DNA of 64,000 nucleotides, from NCBI RefSeq assembly GCF_040436345.1, contig NC_133232.1, positions 28,087,315 to 28,151,314 of the forward strand, given 5' to 3'. Origin of the DNA: Pagrus major (taxonomy: Eukaryota; Chordata; Actinopteri; Spariformes; Sparidae). The translations under genes and the position numbers were made by a program. This document shows, in pieces, positions 1 through 12,861 of this stretch. The first letter of the stretch is position 1, and every line of letters begins with the position of its first letter. Under the pieces are notes generated by a model. That model did not search any database and was not told where the DNA came from. It saw only the letters and a list, made by a program, of their open reading frames with translations.

Positions 1-3000
1 GGACTTCATGGACAGCTTTGTGGAGAAGAACAGGCAGGAAAACGGTCACCACAGCAACGCTACCTTCATCCAAGCTGACGTCACAAAGCTGGATATCCCT
101 CAAAACAGGTGTGTGTTATGATATCTGTAGCTTACTTGCACTTTAGATCTTGAGTTTTCAGCTTTGCATTGCTTTACTTCACTAAATCTTTACATCACAG
201 ATAGCTCTGCTGCTATAATATATGTTCAAAATGTCTTATATTTACCCTTTGGAAAACATAGTTGGTTAAAGGTAAAAATGTTCCTGGTTGAAGAGAAAAC
301 GACCGTTAAAGTATACCTTTTATTTTAATGCATCCATTCGATGTTCTCCTCAGTATTGACATCATCTTCTCCAACTGGCTGCTGATGTACCTGAGTGACG
401 AGGAGCTGAAGGCCTTCATAGAGAAGATGCTGGGCTGGCTGCGGCCCGGTGGCTTTCTTTTCTTCAGAGAGTCCTGCAACCACCGATCAGGTACCGAGCT
501 CACCCTCCAACCTCCATATCTCTCTTTCGTCACAATAATGATTCGGACATTGATGCAAACTGACTAAAGAAACTCATGAATGACTGAATGCTTGGCGACA
601 GAAGCCGATATCTTTTTCTTGACAATCATAGCTTGTAACTTTCTACAAAGGTGACTCCAAGAGGGACTTCAACCCCACCTGCTACCGCACTGATGCACAG
701 TACAGCCACCTGGTACAAGCAGTACAAGCCGAGGGTCCAGAAGGGGGCCAAAAGTCTGGTTTCGACATTGTGTTGAAAAAGAAAGTTAAGGCCTACATTG
801 AGGTAGAGTCTTTTCAGCCTTCTGAGATGTTCAGTAAAACCTAAAGTACAGAAGGGTGTGCAGTTCACACTCTCATTTCTCCACTCTACTTCTACGTCCT
901 CCTTTTTTTTTTCAGATGAAAAATAATCCAAATCAGATCTGCTGGCTGCTGGAGAAGGTACCTCGCTCCTCAGATACCGAAAATGGATTCAACACCTTCC
1001 AGCAGTTCCTGGACAACCAGCAGTACACCAACCGTGGGATCCTGCGCTACGAGAAGATGTTTGGGGCGGGTTACGTCAGCACAGGCGGGCCCAGCACCAC
1101 CAAGGTAGGAATAAAGTCGGGAGAATAGCGATGAAATTGGCTGGAAGGAATCAACAGGTGCGATGCGATGTTTGAAGTGAGGAAACATATAGCTTAGTTA
1201 AGTTAGCAACAGCATTTCACTAAAGCTCACCACTTTGGTCCCGTCAGAAATAACTAAATAACTATTGGATGGATTGGCGTGTCGTTTTTTATTTTGTGCT
1301 AACAGGAGTTTGTGGACCTGCTGAACCTGAAGCCAGGACAGAAGGTTCTAGATGTTGGCTGTGGCATCGGTGGAGGAGACTTCTACATGGCAGAGGTAAG
1401 ACCCAAGAGTCTAAAGAGGCCTATGAATGATGACAAAAGGTTTTTAATGACTGAACGGATTATAATGATGGGGATGTAACATTTCAGTCCTTTGGAGTGG
1501 AGGTGCTCGGCCTGGACCTGTCAGAAAACATGGTGAACATCGCCATGGACAGAGCGATCTCTGAGAAGCTGCCATCAGTATGTCTAAATGTTCCCTCATC
1601 CTATTGGTTTGAACGCCACAGATAATGGTATTTGAAAAAAAAATCTGTAACGTGTGCTCTACCTCAGGTCCAGTTTGAGGTGGCTGATGCCACTAAGAGG
1701 ACGTTCCCAGAAGGATCCTTCGATGTGATCTACAGCAGAGACACAATCCTGCACATAGACGACAAACTGGCCCTCTTCAAACGCTTCCATGTGAGCATCT
1801 TCTTACACTGTCTTTGAATTTGTAATGTTGAGAGGAAATCTGGAAAAATCTTGCAAAACACAAAGAGCAACATTTACAGTGCATGTGATACACATATTAA
1901 ACTGGTAAATTAGTTATATCTAAGTGCCTTTATGTGATCAAACTTTACGGACTTATCCTTTTATTCATTCCTCTCCATCGTCTTTGTGCCCAGTCGTGGT
2001 TAAAGCCAGGTGGTCGGTTGCTCATCAGTGACTACTGCTGCGGGGAGAAGCCCTGGACGCCGGTGTTCGAGGCCTACGTCAAACAGAGAGGATACATCCT
2101 CTATACACCCTCACAGTATGGCAAGGTAAATACACAGTAGAGGTAAATCATGTAATAATTTGTTAAAAGACTGGTGGGAGTTCAGTCCTTTGAGCCTTTT
2201 AACTAATATGTGAGGAGAAGATCTCTGGCACACTGCACAGTCTGTTCTCACACTTCACCATCCGATATGTAAACTAACTGGTGTCCATCCAGGTATATGT
2301 CCACAGTAAAAAGCTAAAACTGATCATTTTAGAAAAAACACAGCAGTTGGCTGAATAGATAATCACACTGGTAATGAAACGTTGTATTAGCAATAAATTA
2401 GCCTCAGGCAGCTAGTATCATTGTTAGCTTAGTTTGCAGCAAAGTTGCTCACAAAGTAAATTAAAGCAACAAAACACAAGTCAACAATCACAACAAGCTG
2501 TCTGCTAATGCTAAATATTCAACATCAGCTGATATATTGTCTTCTTGATATTTTAAAGGCACAGTATGTAATTCCAGCCACTAGTGGTCTGTCAATCCAA
2601 ACAATAAAAAAAAGGCATAGTTTGATGACATTATGAAAGAGTGTGGTATCATGGGAGTTGTTGTTTTCAGTGTTAAAACAGCAACTAGAGGCGTAAAGGG
2701 GAAATGATGCCACTGAGAGGCAACCGAATGAAATGCATCTAAAACCTGGATTCTTCAGGGTTTGAACATGATGAGAAATAACAAAGATCTAATCATTTTT
2801 AGATGTGTGAGATAACGCACTTCATCTGCTTTACCACAGAACAATAAGGAAACTTTGTAAACATAAATAGATTATATAAAGATATTATGTTCACTTAGAG
2901 CAATAAGTGTTTTTCATGCAACTGAAACACTTAGCAGCCTTTGGGTTAACGCTTAATCATAGCGTATGTGGTTCGGTTCTGGCCAGGGACCTTTGTTTCA

Positions 3001-4123
3001 TGTCATGCCTCATGATAAGAACATGAATTTTTATTAACACTAATAAGGCATTGTTCTCACTTTAGATGCAGTAGCTGCAAAAAGTATAGTTAACTGTTAA
3101 TAAGTACATAGTTAACCGCAAAAAACATAATTAAGTATCTATTAATTTTAATAAAGAAACAAAAAAGCTTAGTAAAGGTTGAGAGTAACATAATAAATAT
3201 GTCATTTAGTTTGTAATGCTTGTAATAAGTGCTTAGAAATGTCTTATAATCTTACAACAGATGTGTTTTATTATGCTGTTATTAACAGTAATATAGTCTT
3301 AATGTGGACTTTTAAGGGCCTTCATACCTATTACCGCTTATTACAAAGATCTTAATATAAAATGTTGCCAAAAGCTAAAAGACACAGTATAACCAGTGCA
3401 CTCCTCTAACTGTTTGGCACCTTCAGTGTACACAAAACAAGGAAAAATGTTTTATATTATTTATTTTTTTTCTTATTTATCAAGCCCTTAAACACGCTTG
3501 TCATGTTTAGATGTGTTTCATTTAAAATCAACCATCAGCCTTAAAGCTGTGCAAATGTTTAATTTTCATGTAAAATGACGCACACCAGACAGATATGTTA
3601 GTGGTTTGCAGGGGCCAAACAGGAAGTGAAGATTTTGTGACACAACTACATTCATATTAGAAGATTGGTGTGACTTTGCTCTCTGTGGATATGTTTGCTA
3701 ATGTGTTACTGCAGTCCATCAGCTGGTCTCTGCTCTGCTTCACCTCACCTCTCTCTCCTCCTGTAGTTCATTGAAGAAGCTGGTTTCTGCAATGTTCGTG
3801 CAGAAGACCGCACAGCCCAGTTCATCCAGGTGATTGAGACAGAGCTGCAGAGAGCAGAGGCCATCAAGGAGGAATTCATTGAGGTCAGCATTCACATGCA
3901 CGAAAAAATGTGGTGTTACTTGCACACATAGCATCAACATCATTCATCATTTCTTTCGACCCTATTGCAACTGAACTTTAAAGTCACCGCTCATCATTCA
4001 TGTCCCTTGCAGGAATTCTCTGAAGAGGACTATTTTGCGATCGTTAATGGATGGAGAGCAAAACTGGGACGCTCCAACAGTGGAGACCAAAGATGGGGAC
4101 TGTTTTATGCAACGAGGGATTGA
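1..4123 (+). CDS. pmt: Phosphoethanolamine N-methyltransferase, 3' portion (10 exons, 5' end outside window)
   Basis: PMT methylates phosphoethanolamine three times with S-adenosylmethionine to give phosphocholine in the cytosol, feeding phosphatidylcholine synthesis. Exons: 1-108, 354-490, 651-802, 916-1104, 1306-1395, 1488-1577, 1668-1790, 1994-2125, 3767-3883, 4013-4123 (TGA). All introns are GT-AG and phase is kept throughout. About 415 residues are visible. The first methyltransferase domain is entered after its SAM motif I; its later part reads [14 protein letters not shown] and [12 protein letters not shown]. The second domain is complete: SAM motif [17 protein letters not shown] (1330-1395), LGLDLSENM, the acidic post-motif [21 protein letters not shown], and [14 protein letters not shown]. 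The tail ends [19 protein letters not shown]. The order of two MTase domains matches the plant and fish PMT family (about 490 residues), so roughly 75 residues are missing upstream. Family assignment is firm; the symbol follows fish usage. Confidence 0.93.
2126..3766 (+). other. pmt intron 8, the gene's longest visible intron, AT-rich with repeat remnants
   Basis: This 1.64 kb intron contains no credible coding. At about 2553-2720 it holds a repeat fragment that starts TTTAAAGGCACAGTATGTAA; part of its reverse complement recurs near 60470-60540. From about 3000 to 3400 it is AT-rich with many short 'TTAATAAG'-like motifs. The acceptor at 3766 follows a clear pyrimidine tract. Confidence 0.5.
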
Positions 4124-4149
4124 ATGATTGTACTCAGAATGGAGAAGAT

Positions 4150-4155
4150 AATAAA
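4150..4155 (+). terminator. Polyadenylation signal AATAAA of pmt
   Basis: AATAAA lies 27 bases after the pmt stop codon and is followed by an A-rich run and then T-rich sequence, as expected for a short 3' UTR. Cleavage site not determined. Confidence 0.6.
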
Positions 4156-5119
4156 AGAAAAAAAAAGGAATTCTTCTTCATGTCCTTGTTTCCTTGTTGT
4201 GTCTGCTTTTGTCTTTATTTTTTTGTTGTTGTGTTTGATTGTGTTTTTTGGGACGGGGGAAACCTGTTGAAGATGAATATTCGGGAGGAAATCATGCAGT
4301 GTTTATCAAACTAAAAAGTAATAGCAGTACTATTACCACTATGGAGTGGATAGATGTATTTTCAGACACAGAAGGAAATGTGTTTTTTGTGAGGTAAAAT
4401 GCTCTTTACATAGACCTATGAAGGGTCCCTAATTATTTATTTATTTTCATAATATGAGCACAGCAAGAAGACTGACAATTTGTGGAGGCAGGCAGGAAGT
4501 CAGGATCCTGGTGCTACAGAAGCCCTGAGGGGCAAGTGAAAACGAAAGTAACTTTGAAAGATTATCCTGGCAAAACATTTTTTCACCTGTTCTTACTTCA
4601 TAAACAAAGGAGAGAGCAGACTTCTCTCTGGGCTTCCGTATAGTGCCATGTCTTTACAACGCGATAGGTGTTTGCTTTTGGCCCGTGTCCCGTCAGTAGG
4701 TTTAAGTTTTGGCACCCCTGATCTAGATTGTGACCTGTCTTTCTGTTGAACCTGGACCTTTTGTCATTTGAAATGGGATTGTTGTTAGTCTGCAGTTATA
4801 TTACATAGCCTACAGGAATCTGCCAACAGAGTCAAGAAGGTTTGAAACTTGTCAGACCTGTGGTTGGCAGACCTAAGACAAATAAAAAAAAAAAACACAA
4901 TTTAACAGGCAGCAGCTTGTTTAAACAGTCGGCTTTGTTTAACTGGTATTTGTTATTGCATCTTGTCAACAGTACAGAGCCAGACACCGTCAGGCCTCCT
5001 GCTGCTTAGGGTTTACATTTTGTGTGATTTGGAGTGGCTGAGACAGTGACAACATTCACCCTATCACAAGACACTGTATCATCAACATGATCGCATCATG
5101 TCAAAAAAGTTACGTAATG

Positions 5120-5620
5120 TTGCTTTAAACTATTACTTTGCTAAAAATGAAAGTCGCCCATGGAGAGAATACTAGAATAAAAGTCTAAAAGTATCTGATA
5201 TTTAATGTATTTAATTTTCTGACTGTGTTTAAGTATCAAAAGTACACGTAAAGGTAAATTATACATATTTATGTATAAACTGTGGGCAGACTATTAACAG
5301 ATTTGATATCCAGCATTTTTCTGATTATCTAAATCGGTGTTTGTTTGTTCTTATCTGATTGCATAATGAAATATTTAATAAAAAAAAATATATGCTATGG
5401 CTGTGATGCACCATGCATTCTGTAAAGTAACTAGTAACTAAAATTATTAAATAAATGAAGTAAGCAAAAAGTACAATATCTGCCTACAAAATGTAGTGTA
5501 GTGGACGAATAAAGTAGTAGTAGAAAATGTAAATACTCCAATAAGGTTCCAATTCCAAAAAAATTTTACTTAAGTACAGTAAATGTACTTTGTTACTTTA
5601 CATCACTGAGCATAAAATCA
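5120..5620. repeat. Dispersed AAGTAC-rich repeat, copy 1
   Basis: Motifs such as TTTAAGTATCAAAAGTAC and TTTACTTAAGTACAGTAAATG recur with similar order at about 20720-21640, 22620-23045 and 41735-42220. This is a common type of teleost interspersed, non-coding repeat. Boundaries are approximate and I do not assign a family name. Confidence 0.6.
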
Positions 5621-5779
5621 GAGAGGACAAATAAGTTACAAATTATCCTCAAATAACAAATATAAAGTGAAAATAAAGCTACATACAGGACACGAAACAA
5701 AGACAATACAAATAAACATATGTACAAAACACAGAATAAGATAAATATTTAAATAGAGGAAAATAAAATAAAGCTTAAA

Positions 5780-5834
<55 letters not shown>
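5780..5834. repeat. (TAA)n microsatellite
   Basis: About 18 perfect AAT/TAA units in a row, within an AT-rich area. Confidence 0.95.
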
Positions 5835-5835
<1 letters not shown>

Positions 5836-6231
5836 CAACAGACAGAGGGATACATCCATAGACCAATATAGAGATAAGAAGGAAGGTTTCAAGGTGAGAA
5901 TGAGAATTATTATGGCAACAAATGCTATCTTTAAGGTTAAGAGACTAGACAGAGACAGAGTTAGACTCTTTTTGATATTTCACAGTCAAAAAAATAAAAA
6001 ATAAGGTTATATAATAATAATATATAATATAAAATAAAGTTAAAAAATAATAATAATGATGACACTTAAGAGGGATTCACAGACCAACATGTCATCTTTA
6101 GACAAAGGCTTCAGGGTAAAAGGTTTCAAAATTACTCAAACTTATCAAACTTTGTTTTGTTATTTATTAACGTAAGCAATTTGTGTAGTGGGTTTTGTTC
6201 TAAAAGAAAAAGTAAAGTTTAGGAATCAAGT

Positions 6232-6328
6232 TAGTAGGCTCTAAAAAAAGTTGGTAGGCTCTAAAAAAAGTTGGTAGGCTCTAAAAAAAGTTGGTAGGCT
6301 CTAAAAAAAAGTTATAGGCTCTAAAAAA
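6232..6328. repeat. 20-bp tandem repeat, about five units
   Basis: The unit TAGGCTCTAAAAAAAGTTGG repeats head to tail, nearly identical in the central copies and diverging at both ends. It sits about 270 bp upstream of the morc3 start codon. Confidence 0.9.
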
Positions 6329-6600
6329 TGAGACTGCAGGAGTCTCCAGAATCTTTTGGATATTTAAAAACACATATTATTTCTATACTAACTTTACAAA
6401 GTGTCGAAGAAGAAGAAGTCACATGGTGTCTGTGTGAACTCTGCTGTCAGCTCGCAGTTGACTTCCTCTGACAGCTCAGACGACGCTACGCCCACTGCCT
6501 GTGTGTTGTTGCGTGTGTCTCTGTGTCTCTGTGTCTGCGAGTGTGTGTGCGCATTGAAAGTGACACCACAAGAGGCAAAAACAGTCAGTCAGTCCAAAAC

Positions 6601-9600
6601 ATGGCGAGGCTAAGCGAGCATGGGATCCGTCTCAGTTCCGTATGTATTACACGTCTCATATCTGTTGCAGCTTGTGTGCTCTGTGTGTGTTTTTTTTTAT
6701 TTAACTTGCAATACATGTTTTGCTGCAGAGGCAAAAGAATGACGGCTGGCAACTAAAAAAAAAAACTTATTTCTCATGTCTTAGATGAGTCCTTCCTTCC
6801 TGAACAGCAACTCCACCAGTCACACCTGGCCCTTCAGCGCGGTGGCGGAGTTAATAGGTAGGTGTCGTTATGAAGTCGACGGTGCCGCTCACCTGCTGCT
6901 GTTACCTGCTGCTGATACCTGAGCACTGCTGCTGCTGCTGCTGATCAAACTATCCATGTTTTCACTTCACGCTCTCTTCCGCTGTCGCACTCAGAGTGGA
7001 CTGTGTGTTAAACAGACGACAGGACTTCCTCTTTCTCACTCTCAACGACTCTTATTACCGCAGCACGCCTCGCATAATGTCTGCCGGAGTGCCTTTTGGA
7101 CAGTGTCGTGGTAATAATGTTGTTGTTACGTAAAAAAAAAGATAGTTTAATAAACACCACTTAATGCAAAATAACTTGGAAACAAGAGGTGAAGCTGGGT
7201 GAGACTGTGTGTGGAAAGTTTGTCCACCAGGTGTGTGTGTCACAAGGACAAAGTCTGGACTTGAACAGGAATCAGTCGATAGTTTGTCCGCCCACGTGAC
7301 TGAAAGCGTCCGTTTCTGTCTGGCCTGTCAACTTTACCGTTTCCTCCACTGTGCGCTGACCTGTGTTGTTTGGCTGCTCCGTGTCACAGCAGCAGCAGCA
7401 GCAGCAGCAGGAACAAGGCTGCAGTGTGGGTGTTAACGTGTGTAGATGCAGCACATCACTGCAGCTCCCCTCATGTTCTGGTGAGAGTGTGGTGGTGTTG
7501 AGATGTGAGATAAAGTGAGTAGATGACCTCATGTTGGTGTCGGCTCAAGTGTGGGAAGTGAAGGCTCACTGCAAATATAAAAATAAAGTTTGTGAAAAAG
7601 AAAAGTTTAGATCAGAGGTATCTCTCTGTATGTCATCAGCATAGTGTTTTAATAATGTCCTATATGACTACAGTGTATTTGTAACTCTCAGTGGAGAGTT
7701 TACAGTCACTTTATCGTACTTTCATGTATGTTTTTATTCATTTATTTTTTAACTATCCCTGCAGGACATTGTGAAATGTAGTGATGGGACGATATAAGAT
7801 GTTATCGTGGCGAGTTTCTTTTTTTGGGATGCTCGTGAACATCCTCTCGAGTGGCTTGACAAAGGTGTCTAGCTCAAGTAAGGTAGAGTCCGGTATGCCC
7901 CTTTTCGATAAAGGCAGTTCAGGTGCTGGTTTGGAGCCAGTGCCAACTCTGGAACCAGTTTTTTTTCTGCGGTTCGACGGACAAAGGGCTGGCTTCTGGC
8001 CAGGAAAACTGGTTCCACAGTAGCACCAACGCTGTGTTGGTCTAGAACGTAGAACTGCTTACATCATGGGCTGGGGGGAGGGTCATCGTGACCAAGGACC
8101 AACATAAACCACTTATGACAACCAGAGCTAGGGTGCTCTGACCTATCCAGGGGAGAATAAACAAAATAATTTCACTATTTAAACCAGTCATATTTGGGTG
8201 CCAGTGTAGGCATGCAAAGCCAGAAGCAACACTTGTAAAGAGTCGATGTAGTCATATTTGTTCCTAACAATGCTGGGGAAATGGAGAAGTATACAGTGAC
8301 TGAATGATGTCACTCTTCAGCGGCTCTCATGCCCGTGAAAAGTTTGGGTTTTTTTAAAGGTTCACGTTGAACCAACTTTAAACCAGCGCTAGCACCAGCC
8401 CACAACCAGCGCTTGGTTCACCCTAACCCTGTTATTAGTGGAAAAGTGGATAGAGCTTTATCATTTTGACTGCCTTGGTATGCAAATAGTGTTTGATTGA
8501 TTCATTGAAAAATCCCAGTTTATACAATCTAATTTTCAATCGTTGTACTCACCAAGTCAATCGCTGAGATCTGCGAAAGCGATGACATTGCTAAAACAGT
8601 GTTTGACATACAATCGAACTTAGCTTAATTTGCTGGGCATTAGCCACGTAGCTTCAGCTGCTAGTTTTTTCTAAGTGTTTGCTTCATGGCTGGTGAAGAT
8701 TGATGGACGAAGATGATGGGAAAGGTAAACAGGAACACACGGAGCTAACAGAGGAAGATAATTGATAGGGAGAGGTGTTCGAGGAATTAATTTAATTGTG
8801 TGTTATTTAATCTAGCTGGCTAACTTTGGGTTGTTGTTAGCCAACGGGGATTTAGTCCAACACAGTTACCGTTTTTTGTCATGCTGTCTGTTTACTTTTC
8901 GGCTCAGCTCTTACGTTGGTTTAGTTAAGTGCTTAAAAAACAAATAAATTCTGTAAGACCATCGGTGAATAGCTGTCATTCATCTGACCAGGATGACACG
9001 CTGCGTAAGTGCCGCATGTGAATGGAGAGCTACTGTAGCAGCCGTAACTATGTGAATGTCAAATAAATATTATGGCCAAACAAAACGCAACAAAAATAAC
9101 ACCCGAGTTCTAATAAAACAGAATTTTGTCAAAAAACAGAAGTTTGTTTTATATCATCAGTCATCACAGTTTTAAAGAAGCTGATTCATGCTTGAATGAC
9201 TAGATGTGTGTGTTTCTTCCTCTCGGACAATTTAGTAGAAACAATGAATCAATCACTGAGAAAATCTCCCTCCACCCCACAATCCCCTCTCGTTCCCTGT
9301 TGTTAAATCTTTTTTTTTCTCTCATGTTGCAGACAATGCATCAGATCCTGGTGTATCCGCTAAACAGATCTGGATAGATGTAGTCGAGGAAGCCGGTCAA
9401 CGCTGTCTGACGTTCACTGATAACGGCAGCGGCATGACCCCCAACAAGCTGCACAAGATGCTCAGGTAAGACACGCTCATGCATGTGCTCATAAAGTTGA
9501 CATGTAATTGCAAAACACCGCTAGACACACTGATAGTGTTCCTGTTTTTGCAGTTGAAACCACAAAAAATGACTCACCAACAACTTTAGACTACATTTTA

Positions 9601-12600
9601 CATTTAGTTTTTCACACACATTCTCCCACACAAACAAGCAATATGAAAACCCCTTTGACTCTGGAAAAATAAGCACATTTCTAATATACACACACCCGTT
9701 ATGTCCAGCTTTGGTTTCACAGAAAAGGGTTCAGGTAAGGCCAGTCAGCACGCCATCGGCGTGTACGGCAACGGTTTCAAGTCCGGCTCCATGCGTCTGG
9801 GCCGCGACGCGCTCATCTTCACCAAGAACGGCGGCTGCCAGACTGTGGGGATGTTGTCTCAGACCTACCTGGAAAACATCAAGGCCCAGGCCGTCATCGT
9901 CCCCATCGTCCCCTTCAACCAACAAACCAATATCCTTCATCAATTATTAAAGGGACGAGGCGTTTCAGGAGCAGTGTTTTCTGTGGGAGAGAGGAGCTTT
10001 TGTTGGTGTGGACTTTTTAACTTTCAAGATCTTTTACATGCACAAGAAAGTATGACACACTGAAGGAAAGGAAATTATGGTAATTAACGCTTTTACTTGA
10101 ATCATGTTTTTATGGGGAGTAATTGCAGTTTATAGAATAGAATAGAATAGATAGAATAGATATACTTTATTGATCCCAAGCTGGGAAATTAAGGAAAGTT
10201 TAACTTGAGTACAGACTTTCAGTACTTTACCCACCACTGCCTGATGTCAGATGTCAGAATATGTTTTTCACCTTGCAAGCTATTTTATGTCCTGACCTTA
10301 ACTCAGTGTTACAGTCTCTGGTGACGACTGAGGACTCGGAGGCCAGCCTGGCAGCCATCCTCACAAACTCCATCATCACCACCCAGGAGCAGATACATGC
10401 ACACTTTGACTCCATACCCTCCAAAAAAGGCACCAAGATATTAATCTGGAACATCCGCAGGTCTGAAACTTGCTGAATTTAGGTTGAAAGTAAATGATAA
10501 CAGATTGTTTTCCCCTGCATTCACGTTTAGTATTTCAAAATCAGGTTTAAAAATAGTCAGACCTTTTTGTTATACGCTGATCAGCTTTTTTGATAAGACT
10601 TAGACCTCTCTCATATCTTACTATTAAATATTAACTACAGCCAGGAGAGTGTTAGCTTAGCTATAAATACAGAGTGAAAGTAGGGGAAGTAGCTAGCCTG
10701 GCTCTGGCCTTTAAAGCCTATTTGCCAACACATTTTATCTCACACGTTTGTTTTTAACACTTTGGCTTTTGTGCTGAGTAAACAACCAAAGTGTGTGCAG
10801 CTTGGCAATAAGTGCATTTCAGCCACTAAGCATATTTCCTAAAATGTTGAACTATTCCTTTAGTTTGAGTCGACACAAAGATTCTGGGTTCTTGTCTGTA
10901 GCTTCATGCATTGAGGGCGGGTCTAACGTACAGCATGTGAGACAGCAGAGTATGCAAACGCAGACTCCAACGGAGAGGCAAATCAGGAAGAACACACACG
11001 TGACATTTGTTTAAGCGCATTTTTAGACAAATGCATGCAAAACAACACCCGTCCAGAAACAAACCCTCATACCATCGCCATATTAAGAGCAGAGAGATAG
11101 TAACATTAAAGATTTGAAGTCCCTTCCTGATCTCTAACTGTTGCCGAGAGAAATGGTTCAGGTGTCTCTCACACTTTCTTCGGTTTCACTTCCTCTTTTT
11201 GTTGGAGTCAGAAAAATGGTCTCAACCTTGATCGTTATCATCACATGCTGAGTACTGCACGACACTTTCAGAACCCCTTTGTGTGGCGTTAAAACTGCTG
11301 AATCTACCACATCTTATTTTTGCCGCTCTTGAAAAAACTAGTTTGAGAGCAGCGTCTGTCGTTGCCTGTTTTAACACCTGCTCCCTTTGATCCCGAAGGG
11401 CCAAAGATGGCAATCCAGAGATCGATTTTGATACCGACACGACTGACTTCCGCTTACCCTCGATTCAGATCGAGGAGCTGAGGAAGGGTCTGAGGAGCAG
11501 CGGATCCCTGAGAGCTGAACAGAACATCCCAGACATGCACTACAGTCTCAGGGTGAGTGGAGAAGACGTATGTCGCCTGTGTGATCAGATATAATCCTGA
11601 CTGGTTTCTGTCACGAAAAAGGGTTATCACTACACGTCCCTTCTCCCCTGACTCTTTATTTAATAAAGCCAACATCCACAATACAAAAGGCAGGGAAAAA
11701 AGGCTGGAGACACAACAGTAATAATCCGAGAGCGAAAAAACTACAGTAAGTACAAAGCAGGATAACGTGAGGACACAGGCAGCAATTGAAGGTAAAACAC
11801 GAGAAGAAGACTAAGGCCTCATACACACTAGATCTGATGTTTTTCTAAGCAGATATTTCCCCCCTCTATTGTAAAAAAAAAATCCTGTCCACACAGCCTT
11901 CGCTTGGCAAAATATCTCCTTACACATGGGAAATGCAAAAACGATTACAAACGCTGAAACAGGCATCCCAGGCGGAAAGTCTACATCACTGATGCGTCAG
12001 AAACCGAGAAGAACTTTCTGATCCTGTGCAGTGAACTTTCTCCTCTTCGGAGGTGCCGGCACACCGCCGAGGTGCTATGGAGAAAGCAAAAGGTGATCAA
12101 TTCGTGTGGGCAGACGACGAGGTGGAGTCGCTCCTTGCAGGAAGCAACAGTGTGCATGAGCGACTTGAGGTGGGACGTCATCGTTTCCCCAAACTAAAAA
12201 ACAAAACAAAAATCTCTGTCAATGAAGAGTGAAGGACAAAACACAGACTAAAATAGACAAGGACAAAGTCAAAGACAGGAAGAGGAACGTAAAACATGAC
12301 ACACAAGCTGTGGCTTTAAATACAAATGAGGAAATAACAACCGTGACACAATCCAGGAGATAATATATATCCAATTTATAGGCGCATAGTAGTACAGCTG
12401 TTATAATTCTAGTAGCTGCTCCGGAGCTTTCGATCGTATTGCACAATTGTAGATGCTCATAGCACTTTTTCACCATTTTGGATTTCAATTTCATTCAAAA
12501 CTTTAGAAACAGCTGTTGACAAAACAATGCATTTTTCCATTTTTTATAGTTGAGGCGATATCTTACGCACATATTTTTGTCGCATTATGAAAAAACACGT

Positions 12601-12830
12601 CTCTTTGCCCTGTTTTCACCAACTTGACAATGCATTCCCCAGATAATCCAGCGGATATCAAATGTTTCAATTAGTTTGAGAAAAATGAGATTTGTGAGAG
12701 CTTGTTCGGACACTTGATTTTAGGGTTAATGGTGACGATGAGAGTTGGAGTAGAAATTGGGGTGAGAGATGAGGTGGTTGCGGTTGAGGTTTTGGTAAAG
12801 CCCCTATAGTACGCGGCAAATATGAGCCCC

Positions 12831-12861
<31 letters not shown>

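Larger units (their letters stand above)
4156..6400. other. Intergenic region between pmt and morc3
   Basis: No ORF here shows coding character. The stretch is AT-rich and holds an AAGTAC-type dispersed repeat (about 5120-5620), a TAA microsatellite and a 20-bp tandem array, listed separately. A 76-residue minus-strand frame at 5636-5866 is merely the translation of the TAA repeat. Confidence 0.6.
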
